Source: Yamagishiella unicocca (lineage: Eukaryota > Chlorophyta > Chlorophyceae > Chlamydomonadales > Volvocaceae). From it: a stretch of 64,000 nt of DNA. Numbering within the stretch: position 1 is the stretch's first letter; every line of letters starts with the position of its first letter. Location: contig BDSL01000015.1 in NCBI GenBank assembly GCA_003116995.1, positions 310,001 through 374,000 on the forward strand, given 5' to 3'. Of this stretch, positions 24,001 to 32,800 are shown piece after piece. The notes beneath the pieces are model-generated. The model saw only the letters and a program-made list of their open reading frames with translations, was not told the origin of the DNA and searched no databases. The position numbers and the translations under genes were made by a program.

Positions 24001-25070
24001 CCTGCGCTGACGTCTGTGCCCCTCCCTCACTGCCCTCGCGGCGCAGTGCGAGAACGTGATGCGGGTGCTGCGGTCGAATAAGGAGTCCGTCACTGCCATG
24101 TTGGAAGCCTTCGTGCACGACCCGCTCATCAACTGGCGCCTGCTCAACACGACGGAGGCGGCCACGGAGGCCGGTCTGGGCCGCACGGGCGATGCGCACG
24201 TTGACACGGGTGCGTCGCGGAAGCAGGGCGAGTCGCAGCCGCATAGCGCGGCACCGAGATACAACAAGGGGGGTTTGATAAGAGAATCCGCGAATCCACG
24301 GCCGACAAACAAGGGGGGGGGCAGATGAGATGAAGTCGAACAAAGGGGGGTAACAGGAGTAACGTACACAGTGCACGCGGCGTGCCCGTTTGGGCGAGAC
24401 ATGCCCCGCACGCTCATGGCTCACTCGAGTTGTTAGTTACACACCCGGGAGTACTCCTGCGCCCACTGCGGACTGCGCTTCCGTGCTTTTTCCTCTGTTG
24501 CAGGCGGTCACGGTGGGCGAGACGCGCTGGGCGGGGGAGTCAGCACGGGCCCCCACGCCGACCCCGGCGCCATGCCCAGCCCTCCGCGGCGTGAGGCTCG
24601 CGAGAAGGAGCTCAAGGAGCTCAAAGAACAGCTGGGCGACGCTAATGAGGTGAGCGGCCGGCGAGGCATTCCGTGGCTGCGAGGCTGGGCACAGTAGCGA
24701 GCTAGGTCGGCCTGGGTAAGCCGCCATGCTGCAGGTGGAGGTACGGTGACGCAGGGTACCACGTGCTGGGGTTCCGCGTACGACCTAGATGCCCTTGGTG
24801 GTCCTGCCTTGCCGTTGTTCCTTCCCAACACAGCGCCTTGAGCACGTCCCCGCCGCTCTGCAGGTCCTCAACACCCGCGCCGTGGAGGTTATGAAGCGCA
24901 TGTCTGACAAGCTGATGGGCCGCGACTACGCGCCAGAGCTGTCGGTGGGCGGCGGCAGCGGCGGCCTGGAGCCGGACAGCGTGGCGGCGCAGGTGCAGCG
25001 CCTGATCCACATGGCGGTCAACCACGAAAACTTGTGCCAGTCGTACATTGGCTGGTGTCCGTTTTGGTAG
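86..25070 (+). CDS. TOR: TOR serine/threonine kinase (PIKK family), 5'-truncated by the window edge
   Basis: Target of rapamycin, the catalytic subunit of the TORC1-type growth-control complex, which phosphorylates proteins in response to nutrients. 43 exons can be joined with every splice phase agreeing; they give 2,257 residues and a stop at 25068-25070. Positions 1-85 are the end of an intron, so the first part of the HEAT region lies upstream of the window. Domain order is HEAT, FAT, FRB, kinase, FATC, as in the family. Key blocks are LWHEMWHEG and EASRLYFGE (FRB), [12 protein letters not shown] and HIDFGDCFE (kinase), and the terminal GWCPFW (FATC). The visible part is longer than the matching part of animal TOR because of Gly/Ala/Ser-rich inserts (near 3766-3938, 9077-9284 and 14385-14580). 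Exon coordinates are given under the domain entries. One donor (12620) is GC, the rest GT. Identification is near certain; individual exon edges in the HEAT part are less so. Confidence 0.94.
3939..4020. repeat. GGGGC/GGCGG simple repeat in a TOR intron
   Basis: About 12 copies of a GGGGC pentamer directly after the splice donor at 3939. Such runs on one strand could fold as G-quadruplexes. Confidence 0.9.
6861..7094. repeat. 49-bp tandem repeat, ~4.8 copies (TOR intron)
   Basis: Units start at 6861, 6910, 6959, 7008 and 7057. Each begins GTGGCTGAAGTGGTGCGCAG; copies differ at one or two bases. Confidence 0.95.
7660..7714. repeat. 9-bp GCGCAGCAG repeat, ~6 copies (TOR intron)
   Basis: Perfect GCGCAGCAG units followed by degenerate CAGCACAGC ends; a CAG-type simple repeat in the intron after exon 7375-7590. 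Confidence 0.9.
8155..8612. repeat. 15-bp minisatellite, ~30 copies (TOR intron)
   Basis: CCTCCTGCCACCCGT repeated almost without change for ~455 bp; one extra C at 8461-8465 shifts the register. The pure pyrimidine-rich strand generates long spurious open frames in all six frames (for example the ATRPP repeat). Confidence 0.97.
11348..11410. repeat. 15-bp repeat just upstream of a TOR splice acceptor
   Basis: Four copies of CGCCCTTCCGCTGTG. The true acceptor (ending 11430) is in a related GCGCCCTTCAG. Confidence 0.85.
11752..11850. repeat. 9-bp GTGATCTGA repeat (TOR intron)
   Basis: Perfect then diverging GTGATCTGA/GATGACCTG units, ending 25 bases before the acceptor at 11874. The frame over it reads Asp-Leu-Ser repeats but is not coding. 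Confidence 0.9.
12136..12215. repeat. Tandem duplication of a TOR splice donor
   Basis: CAG plus donor GTGCGCCCGGCGGCAGC at 12136-12155 recurs at 12182-12201, period 46. The second copy is a potential decoy donor. Confidence 0.85.
12768..12880. repeat. Three tandem copies of a TOR splice acceptor and exon start
   Basis: Two upstream copies of CCCCGCAGCGGACCCCAAAC (about 12771 and 12813) precede the real acceptor, CCCCGCAG followed by CTGACCCCAAC (exon starts at 12870). Use of either decoy would read into a stop within about 40 bases. Confidence 0.85.
13742..13872. repeat. 39-bp tandem repeat, ~3 copies (TOR intron)
   Basis: Units contain CACTCCCTACTCCCTACTCC followed by GGATTCTCTTATAGATGCC. 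It lies directly upstream of exon 13890-14039. Confidence 0.9.
15688..15800 (+). mobile_element. Short 3'-end fragment of the retroelement (TOR intron)
   Basis: About 110 bp, inverted relative to 16585-17410. It contains the same block (CCAACCCAGTTCTCCAGCAT, then the TTTAAACGGTTTTTT tract) and ends in CATCCACGGGTCTTCCTCGA. It keeps only the common end. It lies in the intron between exons 15187-15295 and 15893-16099. Confidence 0.75.
15783..15890. repeat. CCGCCTGCCCG simple repeat (TOR intron)
   Basis: About nine copies of an 8-12 bp CCGCCTGCCCG-type unit between the retroelement fragment and the acceptor at 15892. Confidence 0.85.
16500..18551 (+). other. TOR: TOR: FRB (FKBP12-rapamycin binding) domain exons
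   Basis: Four-helix domain gating the kinase cleft. It is coded by the end of exon 16355-16532 and by 17717-17862, 18093-18158 and 18447-18551. The serine of ASRLYFG (Ser2035 in human mTOR) and the Trp, Asp and Phe of AWDLYYHVF (Trp2101, Asp2102, Phe2108) are all present. These residues make the rapamycin-FKBP12 contact, so the protein is predicted to be rapamycin-sensitive if a competent FKBP12 is present. A ~1.18 kb intron (16533-17716) with a retroelement fragment interrupts the domain. Confidence 0.94.
16585..17410 (-). mobile_element. 5'-truncated copy of the same retroelement in the FRB intron of TOR
   Basis: About 825 bp match 20040-20868 almost base for base (a handful of substitutions and single-base indels, for example near 16610 and 17112). 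It begins at the same end, with GGTTCGAGGGAAACCCGTGG, and stops matching near 17410. In the element's sense (minus) this is a copy that keeps the 3' end and lacks the reverse transcriptase, as expected from incomplete reverse transcription. The near-identity suggests recent insertion or gene conversion between the two introns. Confidence 0.8.
21225..21385. repeat. ~42-bp tandem repeat downstream of the reverse-transcriptase frame
   Basis: Four copies of a unit containing GCTGCTGTGGCTGCTGGACG within the retroelement, between its reverse transcriptase and its common 3' end. It is absent from the shorter copies. Confidence 0.85.
21543..22838 (-). pseudogene. Reverse transcriptase remnant with one in-frame stop
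   Basis: Read on the minus strand, the frame runs [17 protein letters not shown], then RYLACSHK, a TGA at 22748-22746, then SAAEISDLV and onward to a stop at 21543. Motifs in order: the K-M-H-K block, [15 protein letters not shown] (first catalytic Asp), [28 protein letters not shown] (Asp-Asp), and [14 protein letters not shown]. About 430 codons are readable. The block order and the LYTNIP/GIPMG signature fit Penelope-like reverse transcriptases better than LINE or LTR types, but this is by eye. The stop, the lack of a clear start codon and the intronic location suggest a dead copy. Confidence 0.72.
24864..25070 (+). other. TOR: TOR: FATC terminal exon
   Basis: Last exon, 68 residues plus TAG. 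It begins [17 protein letters not shown] and ends [15 protein letters not shown], the invariant FATC tail needed for activity. An acceptor at 24830 would also stay in frame and add 11 residues, but the 24863 acceptor gives the family-typical ANE-VLN junction and is preferred. Confidence 0.95.
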
Positions 25071-26834
25071 CTGCAGAGCCAGTGCACGCCACGATACAGC
25101 GGACAGACGGAATCCAATAGCTCAATAGCGTCAGCAATGTGCAAAAGGCGGCTGTTGATCCGCAGAAGCTGGGAGCGAATCCGGCTAGCAGTGTTTGTCT
25201 TGGGCCCGGAGTTCCTTTTTGTCGCGTGTGCAGCTACGCTGAGTCGAGAGTGCCATGGATGGCTGTAACAACTCGACGCAGATGTTTGGGACTTGAGCTG
25301 CAGCTTATCGTATTACGTTGTGAAACGTGTGTGGGAGGGGGCGGTCCAGGTTCTGCGACTTCGTCCCGAGCGCTTCATGGTGGCTTGGAGGAGAGTTGCG
25401 ACGCGTTTCGGTCATTTAATGGGGCGTACCACTTTCTTCTGTGCGCAGGCGCTGCGGTGTCCTGACGATTTAAGATGTGTATGTTCTTAGCTAGTGTCCG
25501 CATTTAGAGCCGCTGGCTGGCTTGGCAGGGACTGCCCGCACAGACTTGTCGGGTGTTCGAACTGGCGCTCGCTTGAGCCTTGGACTTGAGCATGGCGATG
25601 TACGGCAAGACACGGGGTGTACGGCGTGCATTGGTGCTACCGCTTTTCCCGACGACCGTTGCCATTGTGTACGGCTTGACCCTTAGCGCGTGACTGCCGT
25701 TGCTTGCGGACCCCCGTACGTTGTTGTTCTTCGCGGGGCCGTCACGTCTTTACGTGCCCTGATGAGGATTTCCGCAGTGCAGTTTCTTCAGGTGTTCTGA
25801 GGTGCGGCGAACTGGGTCCAGATCCAGTGTTGATTGGAGGGGACCGGAGGTGCCGTGGGCCGCGATTCGAGCTGTGACGTGACAGCTAGGGTGGCCCGGT
25901 CCGAAAGCACTGACGGCAACAGCCCTGTAAAGTGAAGAGGTCGAAAGGGCATCTCCTGTGCGGCAAGCGCGTCGGTTATCTTCATTTGAAGGTTACGCGG
26001 CCACACCGGGGCAGCTGTTGGATGGAATGTCTGATATCTGCGCCAAATGGTGCTGAAGAAACAGAATACGGCAGGCATGGCTCCTGGCTATAATGTCACC
26101 ATATGTATACCACGGCGCCCGCGCTCCGCTTGATTAGAAGTCAGCCGTGCCAGCATCATCAACATGTTACACCGATACTCTCGTGATGCTGACGCGTGAA
26201 TTGTTGTTGCGCCGAATTACCGGATCCACGGGATTGCCTTGTAATGTGCTACAGCAACCGAAGCCTTGGCCAGCTCTGCACGGAATCGCGTTGTGCCAAC
26301 GCACGGCAGATGTCTGTACCTTCTCCTCCTGTGTCAACAGCACCACACAGAGTTTAAGCACGATAAGATTTGATGGTCTGATTTGGACGCCGAAAAGTCG
26401 CGAGCTCGTCGACCGAAAATGACCAAAGAATTCAATCAGAGCTTTTGGCTTTCGCGCGTAAATGTACGGCATCCAGGTTTCCGCTCAGCTCGGTCGCTGT
26501 AACGCCGCGTTTTTGCAATTGAAGGCATTCTTCACAGATCGGGAAGCCGCAGTCACGTCAATTATCATTACAGGCAGCCTAGCGAGGTGATAGTGTGACA
26601 CCACTTTTGCGTTGCGGCAGGCGAACTTGCAGCCCGTGTTAACGTTTTTGTTAAACAAGTTTACCGGTGCTATCGATCCGTGAATGTGCGTCGGAAGACA
26701 GTCGTAGGACGAGCGGAGTCTAGCGAGCGGCTTTTGCCGTCCAACGCTACGTAGATTGAAACACACCATACGCTATTGGTTCAACCTGTCAACATTCGGA
26801 CTAGGGGGATTAGGAGGCTTTCCAGCGAAGCACA
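25071..26834. other. TOR 3' untranslated region and ceramide synthase promoter/5' UTR
   Basis: About 1.76 kb without a convincing gene. Base composition drops to more even AT/GC than in the introns, typical of UTR and intergenic DNA here. TGTAA motifs (the usual green-algal polyadenylation signal) occur at 25264-25268 and 25926-25930; either could end the TOR transcript. No TATA box was obvious before 26835. Open frames at 25139-25490 and 26147-26422 look like chance. Confidence 0.6.
25264..25268 (+). terminator. Candidate TGTAA polyadenylation signal for TOR
   Basis: TGTAA lies 194 bases after the TOR stop codon. The motif is the known chlorophyte poly(A) signal, but a 5-mer also occurs by chance; a second copy at 25926 would give a longer 3' UTR. 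Confidence 0.3.
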
Positions 26835-28666
26835 ATGGCCGCGGCAGGCGCCCTACAGCTCGACAAGCTTTCCCCTTTGGGACACTGGATCTATGAAACC
26901 GGCCTGAAGTACAACCTCGTCAACAGAACCCTCACCGCTTTAGATGTGCAGCCGGAGGCGGACGTGGCGTACCTGCTGGGCGATCGATACCTGGACTTCT
27001 CCCTGTGCATCTTCTTCGCGCTCCTCTTACCTGTCGTTCGCAGCATACTTTGCCGATTCATATTTGAGGTGGGCCCCTGTTCGCTTTGGGGGCGGGGCAA
27101 AAGTCACCACTTTCCCCGCCCTCCTTGTGAACGCCCACTGCGCCTGCTCTAGTGACCCGAAGATAGGCAGCACACCCTAGTAGCTTTCCCTACCTCGGAA
27201 AGCCAGTGTTTGTGCACAACCTCTTTCTTCTAGGCATAGGTACCATGGCACCAGTGGGGCCTCCCCTACCGGCGCGCTAGCAGTAGTACAGCTGCCACGT
27301 ACCACCCGTCAAGCACCGCATGCTGCTTATAAACCAGCCTGATGCTCGCTGTCCTATGTTCCCATCAGACGCGTCTTAACTGCCATACCCCACTTCCCTC
27401 GCTTGCCTATATGTTACCTGGTGTTGTTTCTTAGCCATGGGGCATGCGCGTCCTGTTCGGCGGGGATCCCAAGAAAACCGACACGGCGGTCGACCCGGTG
27501 AAGCTCCGGAAGTGGAATGAGTCATCCTGGAAGATGACGGTTTACATCGCATTCACGACGCTGGCTTTCGTCGTGTGCTGGGGCGAGGTGAGCTCGCTGC
27601 TCATCACAATGAATACGAAGTCGGCCTGTCCTCCGTAAATAACGTTGCAGAACCCTGGAGTGCGTTGTTCAGAAAACTCAGCTCTTCGTACGCGGGGCAG
27701 GTGGCCGACTGTTGTTGTGTTATCGCAGGAGTGGTTCACGGACAGTCGCTACTGGTGGCTGGGCTGCACTCGATTCCCCCCCTGCAACCTCCCTGTCTCT
27801 CGCGGCGTGCTGCTCTTCTACTGTGCTGAATCGGGGTTTTACCTGCAAGCCATCCACTTTTTGGCGTTTCATGAGGTGAGGCAGAGGTGAAGCCATCCAC
27901 TTTTTGGCGTTTCATGGGGTGAGGCAGAGGTGCCTAAGTTCTTGGAGGACAGACGTGCGGCTCTCAGGGTGACAGCTCTTAGCAGGACTGGTCAGGGGCT
28001 AAAAGGTGCGTAAGCGCAATACTTTTGGAGAGGTTTATGGAGATGTGGGGCGGGGTTTTTGACTGGTTAGGCAGAGGTGGGCCGGGGTGGGGGCAAGGAC
28101 AGGTGTCGAAGCGAGCACCTCGCGTCTCCTTGGTCATCCTCGCGCCCAGCAGGAAGGCCGCCGTGCGCTGATCGTTACGCATCTGCCGCTTGTGCTTCTC
28201 GCAGGAACGGCGAAAGGACTGGCTGGAGAGCATGATACACCATGTCGTCACGTCCGGCCTGCTGATCTACTCGTACTCCGTCAACTTCACACGCGTAGGC
28301 GTTGTGGTGATCCTAATCCACGACATCTCGGACATATTCCTGGAGATGGCCAAGCTTGCACGATACGCCAAGCGCCAGGATCTGAGCCTGGCCGCCTTCA
28401 TTGCCTTTTTCGTGTCCTGGGTGGTTTGCCGCGTGGTCATCTTCCCAGTCTTCGTCATTCGCTCAACCCTCTTCGAGCCGGTTGTGCTGGTGGCTGCTTA
28501 CCTGGGCATTGAGCCTCGGCCGCACTGGGAGATCTTCAACGGGCTCTTGCTGGTGCTTTTCGTGCTGCACATCTACTGGACGGTCCTCATCTTCCAGGTC
28601 ATCCGGCGGCAATTCACCCACGGCGCTGTGGCGGACGTGCGAGAGCAGGACGAGGACGATGATTAG
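26835..28666 (+). CDS. Ceramide synthase (TRAM/LAG1/CLN8 family)
   Basis: Acyl-CoA:sphingoid-base N-acyltransferase of the endoplasmic reticulum membrane, the step that makes (dihydro)ceramide. Four exons join in phase: 26835-27068, 27435-27587, 27729-27875, 28205-28666, giving 331 residues. The start ATG has a good context (cacaATGG). The Lag1 motif is clear: the HHVVT pair (His190-191) and HDISD (from about residue 217), the catalytic histidines and acidic residues of the family. Several hydrophobic membrane segments are visible (for example DFSLCIFFALLLPVV, TVYIAFTTLAFVVC, FIAFFVSWVVCRVVIFPVF). The C-terminus is acidic (EQDEDDD), as in other LAG1 proteins. No homeobox-like insert is present. 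The gene looks intact; chain-length preference cannot be read from sequence. Confidence 0.92.
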
Positions 28667-29875
28667 GGTTTGAAACTAGTAAAATCAAAGTAGACAGGCG
28701 CGCGGATGTCCAACGGGAGGCTCCTTCACTCATTTACGCCGTATTTTCTATGTAAGCGCTGTCATGCTGTGTTCGTAGGGCCATTGGGAAACGCGCGGCG
28801 CGTTCTGCTGACGCCATTTCAGGCGGGCACCTTATATAGGCACACAGCAAGACACAAGAACACCGCATTTTTACAACAAGGCTTGTTGTTACCGAGGATC
28901 GCATTCGACGGCGGCTCCTGTTGCACATCATTCAGGATAAAGCACTTATATAATGGGATCAAGTTGTTGACCAGTTGAGGTGCAGTACACATCGGGACAG
29001 CTTGCCAAATCACCACGTTGCCTGCCCCATGACTTGAAGCAAGGCAGTAATGACGTCACGTGTTTTGTTCTTGTAACTAGCACTCCTCAGTTACACGCCG
29101 GCCACCCTGTCCTCGCGCTTGGTCCAAACACTTGGGTCTCGAGCACCGGTAAGCTGCGGGCCCCATGCAACCCATCACGGAAACCGAGTGACATGCCGTA
29201 TTGCCGGCCGTACATAACAGCAGTACAATTTTTCCTAGGCCATGGCGGTGCGCCCCCAGTCCACACTCGGCACCATTACCGCCACCCCGTCCGCTCTGTC
29301 TTGTGTTGGGCAAAGAGGCTGCAAGGCCCATCAATAAATGTCCGCAGGGAAAAGCAAGATACCACACATATTGTTGACGAATCCTACATCCCACATAGTC
29401 GGTCAATCGACCGACCGATGTTCGCGCAAAGACCCCAGGGCGGCTGACACCCTCGTCCACAAGGCTCCGACCGGCCGCGAGCATTCCATGTCACCATCCA
29501 GCTGCCACGGCAACCATTAGTGCGCACCTATTCTGCCAAAGAATACGCGGCCAGTCACAAGTGCAAGTCAGTTGACCGGGAGCAGGGCCGATCAACCCCA
29601 AACCTCGTCCCATGCAATTTCGCGGCTCATAGCTCCAGATCCCACCGCACACAGTCACCGCCGCACAGCATCCAAAAACACTCCACCATCGCCGATGCCC
29701 CTCGTTCGACAAGCATGGGCCGACCCTGGAGCAGTGCATTCCATATTTACGACCAAAACACCCCCAACGCAGCAGTACGACCAAACACCCCCCCCCACGC
29801 CAAGCAGGGCGTGCTAGACAGTTCTTTCCCACCCTTCCCGACTGCCTGCCGGCACTACGACGGCGACGGCCGCTG
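28667..29875. other. Tail-to-tail 3' regions of ceramide synthase and PIP kinase
   Basis: 1.2 kb between two convergent genes, with no credible coding region. TGTAA occurs on the plus strand at 28751-28755 and 29072-29076, and on the minus strand at 29095-29091. If the 29072 and 29095 motifs are the ones used, the two transcripts would end within a few tens of bases of each other. Confidence 0.55.
29072..29095. terminator. Back-to-back TGTAA motifs for the convergent gene pair
   Basis: Plus-strand TGTAA at 29072-29076 (ceramide synthase) and minus-strand TGTAA at 29095-29091 (PIP kinase). The spacing suits overlapping 3' ends. Assignment is by motif only. Confidence 0.3.
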
Positions 29876-32800
29876 TCACCGGCGAGGTTCCGAATCACGT
29901 TCCTCCTCGATTGTGTGCACCCCAGCGCCATGCAAGCCGTACACGCTGGCGCCCGGCGGCGGAACTTGCAGGCCCTTGGCGGCGGCGGCCGCCGGGTCCA
30001 TGAAGACCGACTTGGTGAGGAAATCGGCGAAACGCATGCTGTACAGCTTAGGAGGCGCGACGGAGATGGCATACGAGTCGAATGCGAGGCTCTTAAAGGT
30101 GCGCTCGAACACCTGTGAGTCGGTCGGCAAGGATGTGCGGAAGAATGGATGGATGGAAAGGATGGATGGATCAACTGGTTGATGGGTGCTACATCACCGT
30201 GCACGTGCACCCACCGTGGCGGCGGCACCTGGTCCACCATCCACCTCACCAACGGCCAGCTCACAAACCCAAACAGAGCGTGCCCGTCACCATTTCCGCT
30301 CCTCGTCACCCCATCCCCGCGCTGCAGCCGGACGCACCTTCCTCATGTTCCACTCCTGCAGGATGTCGATGATCCCGAAGCACAACACCACCTCCTCCGG
30401 CGGCTGATCGCCATGCTGCATGCACACACACGGCGAGGCGGCATGGGTCACATCTTGTCGTTACTCCACTCGCTTTCCCACGCCAACAACCGCACACGCG
30501 CAGAGCGTCAAGCACAAGACGCCAGGACCCGGTGCAGCAAGCCATCCCCAGCGCCTACAGCTACCAGCCTACAGCAACCCTTCGCTGGACCCAGCGCTGG
30601 GCGCATTGAGACGGAGGACGCAGGAGCAACACTGTGCATTGAGCAAGTGCTTCGCCTACTTCTCGCCGCCCCCCAGCCCCGTTGTCCAAGTCCGCGCCGC
30701 GCTCACCGTGTGCACCGCCAGTGCCCGCATCTGGTAGCCCAGGTATGGCGGCTGCTTGCCAGTCGCCGCTGGTCCTGGCACCGGGCCGTCGTCCGCCTCC
30801 TCTTCGGACACGGGCTCATCCGCCTCGTCCAGCCGAGGTAGCCCCTCCGGCCCATGGCGGCGAGACGCCAAGGCTTTGAGCACGGTGGTTGGGCCGTCGT
30901 ACACCTGGCGGCGGGACGTACGGCACCGTGGGGGTGAGCGAGGCGCCGATGCAGCCAGCAACCAAACACGGCACGACACGGCGGCATTCGCGGCAGTCAG
31001 GGCCGGAGTCGCCTTGTGTCTCAGGCAATCCAGTCGGGGTTTGCAGCAAAGCGTACGCTAACACACAAGCCATCCGGTCACGTTCCTGGAAATCACACGA
31101 TCAACGCGTATGAGAGCCCACCGCACAACCTACTGCGGACCGGCCACACCCCAAAGCCGTGTTGCCCACAGGCCAGGCCAGGCCCTGGAGCCCCCGCGCC
31201 TCCTCCGCGCGCACCTTGTAGGCCTTCTTGGATCGCTTCTTGAGCTGGTCGCCCAGGATGCGCAGGCGGGCCAGGCTGAGGATGTCCTGGATGCGTTGCT
31301 CGCTGTACCCCAGGCCGTGCATCCGCTCCTCGAACACCCGCAGGTGCTTGTCCATGTCTGCAGCAGGGAGCAGGGAGGGGCCCGGCCCGGAGGAGGCCCG
31401 GGGAGAGGGTGAGCGGGTAAAACCCAGCCGTGTTGGGTGTTGGGAGAGTCGCGAAGCCAAGCGAGCAACTGGAGCGATGCTATACTCCGCACCTGGTCGG
31501 TCCGAAAAGAGGTCGAAGTTGCGGACGTGCTCGCTGTCCGCGTCGTCCGCCAGGGCCCCCGCGGCGCCCCGAGGGGCCAGGGCGCTCGCCCCGGGTGAGG
31601 CTGGCGGAGCGGGAGGGCGGGCGGGCGACACTCGCGAGCCTGAACCTGCGCGAGGAGCGGAGTGTGCAGCGGCACGTGAGGAGCGCAGTAGACGTGAGAG
31701 GCACCGCTGACGGTATGCGCCCGGGGAGGCATGCGGGAGACACAGGCGACGTGCGGGAGACAGAGGCAGAGGCCAAGAGATGCACTCCAGGGCGGGAAAT
31801 GCGACAGCAAGGCGGCGACAGTACGGTCCGCAGACACCCAAAACGCAAGGCTAAGACACTTGCAGCACCGGCTGCTTCGCCGCTACCAGCCACATCTGCG
31901 ACCACAGCACCAGCACAGCGCTGAGGAGGAGGGGTCTCGCCCTGCCCCGCCGGAGCGCCCCATGGACACGGCCCCCCGTCCTTGCCGTCCGGCAGTCACC
32001 TTGCACGTCCTCCGTATCCAAAGACCCGTGTGAGTCCACGGAATGCAGCGCAGCAGCTGGCTGTTGAGAGCCCGCCGCCCCGGCGGCCCCTCTGCCGCCG
32101 CCGTCGGCACCCTGCCCGCTTGGCCCCGTAGCCGGCGCCCCCACGGGCGCCCCCACGAGCTGCTGCGGCTGCTGCTGCTGGCCCGGCTCTTGTTGCGCGT
32201 GCGGTGGCACCTGGCTGTCGTTTTCTTGCCCCAGGCGCATGCGGCTGCAGAAATGTATCCCCAGCAGCAGGCTGTAGTCCATGACGTCCACGGCGCGCAG
32301 GAAGTCCGCGTCGGAGGAGATCTGGCGGATGAGCGCCGTGTGGGTGGCTGGCTCCACCAGGAACTGCACGGGGGCCCAAGCCGGCCGGAGAGGGGAGGGA
32401 GGGAAGGGAGGGAAGGAAGGGAGGAGGAGGAGGAAGGTACGGGTAAGGTTAATTTCTGGATGTGCCGTACGGCGTGGACCTGCAGTCGGTTTGGGTTGTG
32501 ACATGGCGCTCAGGGAGGTACTGCACAGTGCCGCTGCAAGGCGCATTTTATACGTAAGCTTGCGACAGCCGATGTAAGATAACAAACCCAAACAGTGCCG
32601 GACGCTTGGTGAAGCCGGAACTAAGCAGGCAGACCCACGGCCCACCTGCAAGTCAAGATCCAGGTCCTTAAATATGGTTTTTGGGTCGTTGGGTTCCACC
32701 TTCGGCCCTGTCGTGCGGCCGTCCGTGCTGCCCTTGAGGTCAAACTTCTTGTGGATCTGGGGGTGCGAGGTGAGGCGGAAGAGCGGAAGAGCCGGGCAGG

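Larger units (their letters stand above)
18858..24649 (+). other. TOR: TOR: kinase domain and linker exons
   Basis: PI3K-like protein kinase domain. Exons: 18858-19016, 19300-19499, 19868-20009, 23303-23521, 23740-23814, 24047-24209, 24504-24649. Seen in order: [13 protein letters not shown], the [15 protein letters not shown] segment, [16 protein letters not shown], the catalytic loop GLGDRHPSN and the metal-binding HIDFGD. The 24504 exon codes a charged linker (Glu/Lys-rich at its end) before FATC. The 3,293 bp intron between 20009 and 23303 splits the kinase domain just before the catalytic loop and holds a degenerate retroelement. Confidence 0.95.
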